Shown: piece after piece, positions 10,361-21,620 of the stretch
How positions within the stretch are numbered: position 1 is the stretch's first letter
How the letters are laid out: every line of letters starts with the position of its first letter
Assembly (NCBI GenBank): GCA_037127315.1
Contig: JBBBDQ010000403.1
Coordinates: 310,001 to 374,000, forward strand
Direction of reading: 5' to 3'
Source of the DNA: Ascarosepion bandense
Taxonomy: Eukaryota; Mollusca; Cephalopoda; Sepiida; Sepiidae
Length of the DNA stretch: 64,000 bases
Translations under genes and position numbers: made by a program
The notes under the pieces: model-generated
The model's input: only the letters and a program-made list of their open reading frames with translations
What the model was told of the DNA's origin: nothing
The model's database searches: none

Positions 10361-13317
10361 CATGAGTTCAAACCATATGCCCAGGGAACAAGGTTTGACT
10401 TCATGCTATACTGAAATGCCTTTAACTTAATTCTCAACTGTTTAGATGTTAAGTTCTGGGAAAAGACTGGCATATAGTACTATAGAGAGACTTGTCATCT
10501 GCAGTTTGCCTGGGGAAAGATAAAACTGATTGAGACTTCTAAAATTCAAGTAACCAGTCTGAAAAGGTTTCTTTCAGACCAACAAAAATATTAATAACAG
10601 AGAGGAAACTAAAGGACTAAGTAGTTGAAATAAATTTCCGTTTGGATGCGACTTGAAAAGACCAAGAATTGAACTTGAAATTAACCAGAGTAAAAATGCA
10701 TTAAAAACAGAAAACCAAACTCATCTTTTTTTTGAGCTGTTGGAACAAAGCTAAATAACTATGTAGGAGACTAGATGGCCAAAGAAAAAAAATGTTAATA
10801 TAGAAAGCATTTTTTTTAAAATATTTTTTTTTTTGTGAGATCAATAGCTATCCAAAAGTTAAAGCTGTGAAACAGGTTTTAAAAGTTGTTTTGAAATGTG
10901 GCTATGAATATAAAAAAAAAATCACATGGTTTGATTGATAAATTGAAAACTGGTCATTTATTTGGGGTATCAACCTATGGATATACAAAACTTTTATAGA
11001 TGCCAGTGCATTTTAGTACAGGTTATAAAGCTTCATTTTAAAATTGTAAAGTACATTTGAGTCATTAAATTGAAAGGCGGCTTTGGAACAGAGACCTTTA
11101 AAAAAAAAAAAAATTGAGGAATCTGGATAATCTTATCCCAAAAAACACCATTAGCAGAGTTTAAATTGTTAGTGAGCAAACTGTGCAAGACAGACTGGAT
11201 TCCATACCATATGATCAAATGAAGAGAAACATCAAAGCCTGACTTAAGATTGTTTCTTCTCTTCATCTTTCTATAACTGGGGGGGGGGGGGGGGAATGAC
11301 AAAGAAAATATAAAGAGAAGGAAAAAGAAAGAAAAGTGCATCTGAATGAGACCAGACTAAATAATTGGATCAACATAAAAATGACCCTCACTATAGGGGT
11401 TAAAATATAAATAAGCTTAAGCTGATGAGAAGCAGACAAATGAAAGTTAAAGCTTTATCAAAATATCCAGTTCAGCAGAAAAGAGAAATTTCAACTTACA
11501 AACTGAACCCTTTTCTAAATATTAATTTTTACCAATGTCTACCATGGCCATTTTAGAAACAAAAAAAAGAAAAGAAAAAAAGTTAAAGTGTTTGTAACTG
11601 ACAAAAGTCAGTTTTTTTTTTTTTTGGTTGCATTTTAAGTCAGTCTTTGCAAGTTACCCAACTCCAGAGTAAACCATATTTATAACTAGCACCTTCTGCA
11701 TCTGCAGTTGTTTAAAACAGCTCTGCTAAAAGACTTCCTTGGTTCACATATTCTAATAATTTAGTAAATGTTTACAAATTTATGAATAAAAAGTAGTTTT
11801 CACATTTATTCCTTTATAAATTAGTAAATGATAAATATTACATTAGTTCTAATTCTATTAGTTTTTAAAATGTTGTAATTATAAAATTATTCTTGAAAAT
11901 AAATCATCTAATAAATAAATAGCGTTTAATATAATTTTGTTGTACCCCCACCCTCCCCAACAAAAAATTCACTTTCATCACATGTTTAGATTTTATTCTA
12001 GTCATTGCTTTTTAGAACAATATACAGAGCTGAAGAGTGAAGGTAGTTAAAGAAGTGGCATCATGGGGGGGGGGGGCTTTTTGACTACATCTTATTGTGG
12101 GCACAAATGTCCATGTTTGCCAGATTTTCATTCATTTAACTGGTCAGCTGAGAATATTTTCAAATGCTTTGTCTTTTTGGAATACCTCAAATTTGCTGTA
12201 TACCTGAACCAGTTCCCACCAGTTACCTGTCAAGCCCGTGGAAAATCTGTGGAGTCTGCCACACTTCTTTTACCAAGTACTATTCTTTCTTTTTTTCTCT
12301 TTCCTTGAGAAAAAAAAAAAAAAAAAGGTTGGTCCTCATTTGTTTTTTTTGAATTTGTCAATGCTACTGTTATTATAACTTCCAGGTCTGCAATTGACCA
12401 GGAAGAGGACGTTTCATCTATTCATGTGTTTTTATAGCTTTTCATGCAAGAAACATCTCCTGAATAGTAACAGGTGATAAAGAAATTGATCTATTGTCAA
12501 AATGTCATTTGTATAAATAATGTTAATATTTACAGACTTAAGACATTCAAAAATTCTTACAAAAAACAGGTTTCTCAATATATTAAGAATACACTTTTTA
12601 AATACACTTACCAATTAAAAAAAAAAAAAAAAAACATCCACATAAATACAGATTATCTTCTCAAAATTTACATTATAGAATGAAAACAGGAATTGTCTTT
12701 TTTTAAAGGCTGAGTTACATACCACCCTCTTGCTGCATCACATAATTTAGACAGTTTTGTTTAGTTAACACAAGTTTCCATTAAAAACAATGCAGGTGTG
12801 TTTTACAGACAAATTCCTCATTCAATTTTGTTACTTTGCAAATATAGATTTTTTTTTTTAAACACACATCTAGAGTGTAACATATGCAGTGGTTTGGAGG
12901 TATGAACTATTGAACTCTTGCCAAAGTGAAAAGTGGTCTAGTTATGATGAAAGCTATGAGGAAGATACAACCAGTATCTGCAAAAATTCATTTCCTTGTT
13001 GCAACAAATGGAAGAATTTCTGCAAAATATTCCTTATAGCTTTCATAACTACACCAGGCTTCACTTTTTCAAACACAAGCCACCTTAAAAGATGTTTAGA
13101 TTCTTGACTTTAGAAACACTCATCCATCTAGTGTTCAAATTAATTTTTCCTTGCAGCCAGCAGCTTATCTGAGACAAACACTGACACTTCTTTTTCATTA
13201 GGTACCATTTTCCATTCACTATATTTATTAAATAAAAACTGCAATCTCAATTATATTTACAACAACATTTATATTTGTCAGTAGCAGTTTTCCAAGCTGT
13301 GCATAATTATTTTGACA
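10361..13317. other. AT-rich noncoding sequence
   Basis: No gene seen. There is a G run at 11280-11294 and another at 12065-12076, several poly-A tracts, and a weak imperfect inverted repeat of about 50-bp arms near 12915-12960 and 13030-13075. Confidence 0.5.
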
Positions 13318-13546
13318 TGCAGGATAGGCTTATAGTGATATTAATTATAAAAATGATAATGTCTGATAACAATGATAACTTACGTGAAGGATTTGAAGAC
13401 ATCAGCAACAGTTTCTTTCTTGAAGACATTGTTCAACTGTCACTTTGAAAATCGTTTTTCATTGTCTTCAAATCCTTCACGTAAGTTATCATTGTTATCA
13501 GACATTATCATTTTTATAATTAATATCACTATAAGCCTATTCTGCA
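13318..13546. repeat. Near-perfect 83-bp inverted repeat with 63-bp loop
   Basis: The left arm 13318-13400 and right arm 13464-13546 are reverse complements over 83 bp with one mismatch (c/t near the outer end). Transcribed through, it would form a long, nearly perfect hairpin. There is no coding content and no clear target duplication. Such high arm identity means it is young or kept homogeneous. A foldback or MITE element is the likeliest explanation. Confidence 0.85.
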
Positions 13547-14469
13547 TAATCTTCAAATGGAGAATAGGGATTGTGATCGTCATTGTTATGGTGTCCTTGG
13601 TTATATATTTTTAACTACACTCTCCATATTTAAAAACACAAGTAAACATGAATGTTGATATCACCATGTTGCACCAATATTTGCTTTCCAGCCAATCAAA
13701 ACCCCTAGCCCATATCCTTGTTTACCAGAATTCCTTCTGTAAAATACATCACCATTGGAGGCAGGGATCTTAAAACAATGAACCCCCCCCCAAAAAAAAA
13801 CAACAATCCTGTTTATCACTGAAAACTTTCTGTAAACTTTCTGTATTTTGTGAACTGAATATTGATCCTCATACCTTTCTTGATTTTTGTTTTTAAGGCT
13901 ATTCTAAGAAATTCCTGCATGGCTTGACATAACGCATTTATTTTTCACTATGCTTGAAGATATAGGACATGAAAGTTACTTTGGAAGATGTGAAACACTA
14001 ATAATTTCCTGAAATTATTAGGACTAAAAACTGAAATACACTCCCACATAACGTTTGAAACTATCCTGCCAAGCATATTTTCAATAACTACATTCCATCT
14101 TTTACAAACACCCATTACTCCAAAGGATATCTGCTGCTTGAGTCATGAATATCATCCTGGTGGTTTCATTAAATTGCTGCATTTCCTGATAGGTGAAGTC
14201 CCTTCTATTATCTGAGAAAGTTTTTGGAGTATTGAGGTTTTAAATAAACCCTTTATAATTGTAAGGGACAGTTTATTATAAACCTCTGTTGCAGCACAAA
14301 CTCTTATAGCTAGATCTAAAAATTACCAGAAAATACCATTTATTTTATACTTTAAAATCTATTGTTACAGTTTTGTCAAATTCTGATGCCATAAGATAGA
14401 CAGCAAACTTCAAAATCTTTCCGTGTTTTTTTTTTTTTTAATTTGACAAGTCATGCACTTATCAGTACC
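13547..14469. other. AT-rich noncoding sequence
   Basis: No supported feature. The lower part may contain further decayed mariner sequence, but I could not follow it. Confidence 0.5.
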
Positions 14470-14835
14470 AAAAATAATGTACTTTAAGGCATTATTACAC
14501 AAAAGATCCAAAAGATTGTCTTCACTCAGTTCATGTGACACTGTATTGATTTGAGTACCCAAGCTTCACTAAGTACTTATAGATAACAGATTTTGATTAA
14601 ATTTAATGTTTCTGCCAATTCTTGTGTTGTGTAATGTGGGTTATTATCAATGTTTTAATTTGGTCTAAATCTGTAGTGAAGTGTCTGCTTGGACATTCTT
14701 CAATAAAGCTGTAATCACCAACTCTAAACTTGGTGAACCACTTCTGTACAGTTCTGTTGGCTAAAGCACCTTCACCATACATAGCACATATCTGTTGCTT
14801 GCAAGGCATTTTTGGTAAAAAAAAAAAAAAAAGAA
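14470..14835 (-). pseudogene. Mariner transposase N-terminal remnant
   Basis: The minus-strand translation contains QQICAMYGEGALANRTVQKW, then FTKFRVGDYS.IEECPS and DLDQIKTLI. This is the helix-turn-helix DNA-binding region of mariner-family transposases, where a short linker follows the WF.RF.GD block. After a frameshift the reading continues as LVKLGYSNQYSVT, HELSEDNLLDLL. Nothing of the DDD/D catalytic domain is recognisable downstream. A poly-T/A interruption lies at the start near 14820. It is inactive and probably only the 5' third of an old element. Confidence 0.75.
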
Positions 14836-15639
14836 AAAAAAAAACGTGTACCTTATAATCTTCCATTTTCACAGGGGGTGCAAAATTGACAGAAGTGAAG
14901 TAATTTTAAACTTTCTTTCTCAAGAGATAGTTTGAAGTGTGCTCTAATTGGAAATGTAAGCATCTGTTGATAAATTTGACATGTTAGAACATAAATCACT
15001 AAAAATTGGCATAAACTTTCTGGACAACCTAACAAATATGCCACATTTCTCAGTCAAAGGAGATTTTTGTTATCTGCTACAAGGGTTCAATAATTTCACT
15101 ATTGTACAATTGAACACGGAACTATTCTCCTGTCTATCATTTTTTATAAGTGTCAACTCTTTATTTAACCATTTATTTATACACACTTGACCAAATTTAT
15201 TTCTTTTTTTTTTTTGAGAGGGGGGGGGCATGAAACTATTTTACTAATGTTTTTGTTCATCAATGAATGAATTTACATGCTCAGTTCTTAAGAGACTCAT
15301 GATGTATATTCTAAATCAATTAATGCTAACCAATTGCTAATTCCTGAAAAAAAAAAAAAAAAAAAATATTTGTCTGAGTGGGTCTATCATATTAAAAAGG
15401 TTCTGTGTTCCTTAGAGAATTATTATTAGGGAAATGTTTCTTAAATTAAAGAACTCCAGCCCTAACTTAGTGCTAACCATTTGGTTAAAAATAGGGGTAT
15501 ACAAAATAATTTTTCTATTTCTATTTTTTCTGTTATATTTTTTATGTATTTGATATCATGGTTTTTATAGCCACTATTCTTTAGGGCATTATTAAAAAAA
15601 AAAAAAAAAAAATCAATCTAAACTTATTTATAAATGGAA
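14836..15639. other. AT-rich noncoding sequence
   Basis: No supported gene. There are poly-A runs near 15347-15366 and 15594-15612 and a G run near 15221. Confidence 0.5.
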
Positions 15640-15640
15640 C

Positions 15641-15677
<37 letters not shown>

Positions 15678-16111
15678 CCGTTACCTATATAGACTCTGAA
15701 ACAACTGAACCAATTTTCTTGAAAATTTACACAGTTGTACTATAAACGTCTGCAAGTGTTCTTAGCAAGGTTTTGTGTCGAGGTACCCCTGATAAAAATT
15801 GGATTATAAAAGGAGTAGTCTGATTTTAATCAAATTTGATAAACTCATGGATAAAGACATAAGAAACGATATTCAGAAGTTTCAAAGTTGCAGTTCTTAC
15901 AATAATGCAGAAAATTTGATATCGATACCAGGAAATCAAAATTTGACTTACATCCATTCATTTTTCTTTCAGTCTACAGTTTCGCTTTAACTGGTAACAA
16001 CTATTGCTTTTTAGTCTTTCGTGTCCACGTCCAAAAAGTCTGAGCTCCAGGACCATGAATTAGTTTTAAAGCTTTCATTACACCCGAGCAACGCCGGGCT
16101 ATACTGCCAGA
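15640..16111 (+). mobile_element. Non-autonomous Helitron-like element (candidate)
   Basis: The segment begins in a (GT)n/(TA)n tract. It contains the phrase gaaccaattttcttgaaaat and ends with a GC hairpin cccg-agcaac-gccggg (16082-16097) in otherwise AT-rich DNA. A GC hairpin just upstream of a CTRR-like end (here ctgccag, degenerate) is the 3' signature of Helitrons. Just past this point (on the minus strand) a Penelope RT reading frame begins, so the element appears to have inserted into that RT. No Rep/helicase coding is present. The assignment is inference. Confidence 0.4.
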
Positions 16112-16510
16112 ATGTTTATGAAATACATCTTCACTAGAAGAATTTTTGCTAATTCTATATTCTATGAAGGAGGGTACATGTTTGATTATATTTGTGGTGT
16201 GATTAGACTTTTGGCGGATGTATAATAGATATCTGTTAGATTTTATGTATGGTTGATAAGTATCATTTACTAAGTCCAGTGTTACATTAAGGAATTTTAC
16301 CAATTTTAAATTAATGTTGATTATTACTTTTAGGTTTAGACTTTTGAATTCTATATGAATTAGTTTTCTAATTTTATTGATTTTAAAATGTGTAGAATTT
16401 TGTACCAACATATGGCCATCATCTGTATATAACCCTATGTCATGTGTGCTGTAGTGTGCAGTGAGGTCATATAGAGCAAATAATTGTAACCCTCTTTTTC
16501 AGATGGCTGG
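16112..16510 (-). pseudogene. Penelope-like reverse transcriptase remnant
   Basis: The minus-strand frame includes the catalytic-type segment DIGLYTDDGHM (near 16450-16415). It continues as NKIRKLIHIEF, LKVIININLKLVKFLNVTLDL, NDTYQPYIKSNRYLLYI and SNHTTNIIKHVPSFIEYRIS. This order matches the palm-to-thumb part of Penelope-like RT, where the YRDDG box is followed by NLK.V.FLDVT and SNHPP.I. It is truncated at both ends. The lower-coordinate end runs into the Helitron-like hairpin, and the catalytic box has T for the usual R. It is not functional alone. Confidence 0.7.
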
Positions 16511-16984
16511 TATTAATTTTAAGTGATTTTCAAAATAAGAGATTTCTTTAAAATTAGAGTATACATCTATTTTTGTCAAGAAAAGTAGCCAAAAATGTTA
16601 AGTGAAAAACCCAAGTGCGAAGTTTACTAAGTACAGAATTATTTTTAAGTGAATTCATCAAAGTGATTCAAGACAAAATATCTGTCAATGGGATTTGATG
16701 ATGTGTGACCCTAAGTCAAAATGAAACCTTGACAATTTCCTGTGTACTGAGTTACTGGGACAGTTGAGAGCAGACAGAAAGTTAGGGGGTGTTTTCTCTC
16801 CTACTGGAAGTTGAAATGGATAAATGTAATTGTTTTTATTTTGAGATGTTAAGGGTTATACAGTAAAGAAAATGGAAACCTTATCCACCTCTTTCCCACC
16901 CTGGTCTGAGTTGGCTGGCTCCAGTGTCTTGAGAGAAGAGGTTGGAAATATGGTCGGTAGGAAACTCGTCTGCTGCTAGAAATA

Positions 16985-17148
16985 GAGGAAGACATCCCGG
17001 TTCACACTCCACCCACGTCTATTGAACAGGTCAAGAGGCTAATCCCTTGTTCCCTGTTTAGGATGTGGTTTCCGGCTTTCTCTTTTCCAATCTTTTCACT
17101 ATTACGTAGCCCCCTGCACATCAGTGGCGTTATGATAAAAAAAAACAT
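16985..17148 (+). mobile_element. Poly-A-tailed SINE-like repeat, family P (copy 1)
   Basis: Contains cacactccacccacgtctat, tgtttaggatgtggtttcc and gtagccccctgcacatcag, then ends in an A run. It matches copies at 22720-22935 (-), 27650-27860 (-), 35836-35876 plus 41871-42025 (+) and 51636-51830 (+). This copy lacks about 18 bp near its 3' end (between gcgtta and tgata). Confidence 0.75.
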
Positions 17149-18070
17149 GCAACAGAAATATTGCAAATTCAACCAACTGATCATCCCATAGAGAAGATAC
17201 AACATGCATATTATTGTAAATAAAGTACCAGCCAACTGATATTTCTTTTCCATCACTTATTTTGACTTGCTTGTAATTATTCAATATATATATATATATT
17301 GATACATACACACAGTGTCGTTGCGGTCTTGAAATTGGATTTTATCATATACCAATCCCTCGTAAGTCTGTACAATCCTCATCAAGTAGAAACAAGCAAT
17401 CCTGCTTTGGTTAATCTGAGATCAACAACACAACGTAGGCAGAATCAGCTAAAGGCCAGGAGTCATGTTATATAACAAAATTACAATATTAAGCACTCTT
17501 TATAAAAGTAAATGCATGAACAGTGAAATTTGTCTATCTGTTCTTTCACTGCCTTATAATATATATATTAGGGTTTTCTTTTTTTTGTAACTTCTGTTCT
17601 CAGATTAATTTACTGCAGGGTCAGTAGAAGCAGCTCAAACAGGATTAAATTTGATAATACTACACAAAGGGGGGATGGTTCAGTATATTAACAATAGAGA
17701 GTTTTAAAATTGCTAAGACAATTCTTTAAAGATTGGTCTAGCAGAAAATGAACTTGAACCTTTCAATAATAGGAATTTTATAGCTAACCTCATATAGGAG
17801 GAAAATAGTCAAATAGTATTGTATAGTTTATTTTCTCAAGAGGAGAATTCTGGAGTTATCACTATCTACCATAACAATTTCATAATTTTTTCTATTTTGG
17901 CTTCAAGTCAAATTTTTCTCCAGTCTACTCATTAGCATTTTTTTCCCTTTATTTCTGGCTACAATTCAGACCATTAAAAAGACATATTCTATCACCAGAT
18001 GTTTTCCTTCACATAACTTTCTCTAATTGCTGACAGGTATAAAAATAACCTATAAAGAATATTTTTTTTT

Positions 18071-18108
<38 letters not shown>

Positions 18109-18275
18109 GTGTGTGTGTATGTATTTATATATATATATATATAAATACACCACATCGCTCATTCAGTAATGAATTAGAGTACGCATTGCTCATTCAGTAA
18201 TGAATTAGAGCACTCTGGCTATTGGGCGTGTATAATGATAATATACATACTAAAAAGTCTGCCTTCCTTTACTAA
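17149..18275. other. Noncoding sequence with microsatellites
   Basis: No gene seen. A (GA)n(GT)n(TA)n compound microsatellite lies at about 18075-18142, and two imperfect tandem copies of a cattcagtaatgaattagag unit lie near 18160-18210. Confidence 0.5.
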
Positions 18276-18277
18276 GC

Positions 18278-18410
18278 GCCCATAGCTCAGGAGTAGAATC
18301 GCCGACTGACACCAATTCGGTCAGGGTTTCAATCCTGGGTTAAAAGCAATCGGAGTCTAACCATACTGATGAGCTGTGATACAGTGAAACAGATCTGTCT
18401 GCGGATGACT
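18278..18410 (+). mobile_element. tRNA-derived SINE, family B
   Basis: Starts with gcccatagctcaggagtaga, a tRNA-like A-box region, and has a good B box in ggtttcaatcctggg. The body caatcggagtctaacc.tactgatgagctgtgatac follows and it runs into a (TA)n tract. A reverse copy lies at 60426-60553. Confidence 0.75.
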
Positions 18411-18439
18411 ATATATATATATATATATATTTATTTATT

Positions 18440-19310
18440 TAGGCAGAATTTTTTGAATAATGCATGTTTTATTAAACAATATAAACAAGCTTTGTCCATT
18501 TTATGTAAATTTTTTCATATTGTCTGATAAGCTTAATAGCATTATCATTAAATGAAGAAAGTCTGTTTTTGTTGACATGGAATATTTCCAAGCAATGACA
18601 AACTTGAGCATACAAGATACTGGGAGATGAATTGAATAATATTTATGTTAGTTACAACACAAACTCACTTTCATGAGGCTTGACACTACATTTGAACAAT
18701 AATTCTAACAATTTTAGGCATTTAAAACAACATGCCTGGTCACATACACAATTCTGGAAAACCTTCATTGAAAATAAACTATACTTAAACATGAAAACAA
18801 CAAACAAAAACTAAAAATTCTTGAAGCTATATACATAAAACAGTTAAAACCTAACCTGAACAAAAACTATGAAATCTCTACAAATATCCTTAAATGCCTA
18901 TAATTAATAACAGAAGCCATTGGTTTATTCCAATGGCTTCCCATACTTAATATTTCTTGTTTTCACTCTCGCGTGGTCATGTGTGACGTCATTAGCTGTG
19001 GTGCGATATTTGCTTCCAGTGTCTTGCATGCACAAGTTTATTGTTGCTTGGAAATCTTCCATGTCAACAAAAATAGACTGTCATTATTGTCCGTGAATTG
19101 TTATAATATGTAATTTGACATCTTTGAAAATGGCTTATATAAGCTGAAAGCTTAGATTGGATTATAAAAAAAGTTATGTATCAATATCGTAATTTTTGTT
19201 CTTCATTTAATGATAATGCTTATTAAGCTTATCAGACAATATGAAAAAAATTTACATAAAATAGACAAAACTTGTCTAAATTATTTAATGAAACATGCAC
19301 AATGTATATA
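18440..19310 (+). mobile_element. Penelope-like element with inverted terminal repeats (family 2)
   Basis: Sequence at about 18445-18562 is the reverse complement of about 19202-19305 (tttacataaaat, gataagctta and cattatcattaaatgaagaa blocks). Between them, about 18790-18914 encodes the end of the PLE protein: LKILEAIYIKQLKPNLNKNY, then EISTNILKCL and stop. This is the conserved end of the GIY-YIG nuclease domain. A terminal-repeat segment with gcttatataagctgaaagctt follows near 19134-19160. The reverse transcriptase is missing, so this is a 5'-truncated copy with an inverted repeat end, a layout known for PLEs. Confidence 0.65.
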
Positions 19311-19422
19311 TATATCATACACATACACCAGTAAAATAGTTGCTGGTTGGACAAGCAGAAGGTAGATCAAAAGTGCTAAATGCACAATCAAAGCAAACGA
19401 ACTGAATATGCAGAGCCACACA

Positions 19423-19478
19423 CTACTTACTTGCTACCTAGGTTTTGACCATACTAGTCTCTTCAGGCAAAGTAGTAG
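19423..19478 (-). ncRNA. Hammerhead ribozyme copy (one core lesion)
   Basis: On the minus strand: stem I strand ctacta-ct-ttgc, core CTGAAGA, stem II gacta/tggtc with loop gta, then AAAA where GAAA is required. A three-pair stem III (acc-ta-ggt) follows, then the GTA cleavage triplet and the return strand gcaa-gt-aagtag. G10.1-C11.1 is present. G12 is replaced by A, which should abolish or greatly reduce cleavage. The length (56 nt) and the flanks match the copy at 21550-21605, showing a dispersed repeat. Confidence 0.55.
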
Positions 19479-19516
19479 CTTGCATGCCAAGACACTTGCT
19501 TAAATACATGATAGAC

Positions 19517-20423
19517 AGATCACCAACAAAAATGAAAGGGAACTCATTACGCTCACGGCTGCTGAACTCTCATTGAAGAGGAGGGGACATGAAGCACCCT
19601 CAGCCAGGCTCATATAGGCCCAAGACACTTTTTAAAAATCCTGTATCCTGTCATTACTTCAGACCTCACATTCAATAATTTTTTCTGGTCTGGGTATGTG
19701 ACCATAGCCAGTTTTTCTTCCTGGCACAACCCACAAACCTGGTCTCCAACACCCTCCTATGTATACTCCATTTCACATTAGGGCTTCTAATGCTTTTTTT
19801 CCCCCCTTCAACTCCCACACAGGGCTGGCGAGTTTGGTACAAGTCCTGTGTTTTCCTAAATTGAATTAAGGCTTATGATTATACCATCTCCATTTAAAAC
19901 TGCCTTCTATGTACCCCACATAAACCATTTTCTGCCAATTAGAAACTTCCACCTCAGCTTTATATACCCCTCCTTTTTACAAGCACCACTTAGTGGACAG
20001 TTGCCCTTGTCCCTGCATTTACATGAGCCACCATCATTTTCATTTTGTATATTAACTTTAAAGTTCTTGGTGTTTTGTCTCTTTATGGTTTTATCCAAGT
20101 TACTGGTACAGCTGTAACTCAGTTTTACTTTATTTCTATTAAAGGTCTTCTGCAATTCTGCAATTTAGAGGGCTTGGGTGTTTGTTCAATATATTAGTTT
20201 CCACTTCCAAATTAAAAGGGGGTTGAACCAAATAACATTTTTAGATGTTTTATTGTTTCGGGCTTGCTGGTTCATAGGAGTTTTTGCTGTGGAGTTGAGG
20301 TTGCTAAATAAATTCAATATATCAAAAAGCTGTGTTCAATTACTCCAACATTTTTTTTATTTGCATGTAAGGCACAAGGTCAACATTGAGTAATCAGCAA
20401 CTCTTCATTAACAATAAATCTTT
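19517..20423. other. Noncoding sequence
   Basis: No supported gene. The opposed short ORFs at about 19875-20155 are shadows of each other and lack recognisable domains. Confidence 0.5.
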
Positions 20424-20560
20424 CAGTGTAACCCGGATATAAGAGAGTGACCGGGACCAGATAAGATTTCTCTTATATCCGGGCTTGGTCTATTTTATAT
20501 ACATTACCACAGGCTCTAATTTGGGACCAGATAAAATCTCTCTTATATCCGGGTCATACA
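20424..20560. mobile_element. Palindromic MITE (copy 2)
   Basis: Begins cagtgtaacccggatataag and ends ctctcttatatccgggt. It contains the same interior as the copy at 1732-1868 in the other orientation. The right terminus is worn. Confidence 0.65.
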
Positions 20561-21518
20561 AATAAATACAAATATTACAACAAAGTTTTTGAAAGGATTA
20601 GAAGTTCTGAGTCCAAGTAAATGTTGGATTAAATGCTGATGAATGGATTGAAATATTACAGTTCAGAATTCAAAATTTTCTGTTTAATTAAATGTTCTTA
20701 AATAGTTTGACCAAGATTCAAACTTTAGGCTTTTTTTCTTTAGCAATAATAGAGAAAAAAGTGTATGTACAATTATTTATCTCGGATTGTATTATTGTGT
20801 TTGTCGAAAGTGTTTTTATATTGAAGATTCTTTGGATGCAGGTCTTTGCTGTGTATTATTTGTTAGATTCGTTCATTGAGAAATGAGTTTGATTAATATG
20901 TTGGATGTTAACTTAAACTTTCTCATCGAGTTTCACTGAGTGAGATGCAAAAGGGCCGTAAGGTGCTTGCTCTTTGCTTTCATAATTCTTACTTAGGATT
21001 GTGCTTCATGACGCATGGCAAATGAAGTGGGCGGTTTTTCTTGTCTGTTACATGTCTAATTGTGTGGACAATTGCTTCCTATCCTGAAGTAGTAGTAGTT
21101 CTGGTTCTTTCTCGCACCACGGAATTTATGTTTGGTCTTGGTTATGTGACTGTCTCAAAATGAGTTGGCATGAATTCTTATCTTCCTGCACATGCAGGGG
21201 AAAGTAACCAATCAAATGTTTTTAAAAAGTAATCTACTTTTAATGGGTTTATTTTCACTTTGTCACATTTCTTAACATTTCCGATGGGTAAATTGTCGCT
21301 CCAACTACAATGTATAAACTGTCATTTATTTTTTATCATAGAGTGTGAATCCACAGTTTAAATACCGACCTTGACTTTCTGACTGTGTTTTTATCTCCCC
21401 TTCTCATCCTCTCCCCTTCAGTAGGAGTTCAGGTGGATGTTGGGAGGCCCCACCCTCATTTTTGTCACTTGTGAGAGTACTAAAGTTTCCCTTCCCTTTT
21501 GTTAGTGTACCATATATC
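20561..21518. other. Noncoding sequence
   Basis: No gene or recognised repeat seen. Confidence 0.5.
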
Positions 21519-21549
21519 ATGTATATAAGCAAGTGTATTGGCATACAAG

Positions 21550-21605
21550 CTACTTCTTTGCCTGAAGATACCAGCATGGTTGAAACCTAGGTAGCAAGTA
21601 AGTAG
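21550..21605 (+). ncRNA. Type I hammerhead ribozyme fold in a dispersed repeat
   Basis: All elements are visible in order. Stem I 5' strand ctactt-ct-ttgc (21550-21561). Core CTGAAGA (21562-21568; position 7 is tolerant). Stem II acca-gca-tggt (21570-21580). GAAA (21582-21585). A tiny stem III acc-ta-ggt (21585-21592). H17 is A at 21593, so the cleavage triplet is GTA. Stem I 3' strand gcaa-gt-aagtag (21594-21605) gives ten pairs around a 2x2 internal loop. The closing 10.1-11.1 pair is T/T here instead of G-C. Hammerheads with very short stem III are known in Penelope-like retroelements and usually act as dimers. The flanking 21519-21620 sequence is shared with 19412-19516. Confidence 0.65.
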
Positions 21606-21620
21606 TGTGTGTTCCATTCT

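Noticed and set aside
11033..11341. 102-codon minus-strand ORF
   Set aside because: Composed of homopolymer translations (poly-Phe, poly-Pro from a G run) without any motif.
18278..18350. A tRNA gene at the SINE B head
   Set aside because: A and B boxes are present but acceptor and anticodon stems do not form properly, and a second copy with the same body marks it as a SINE.
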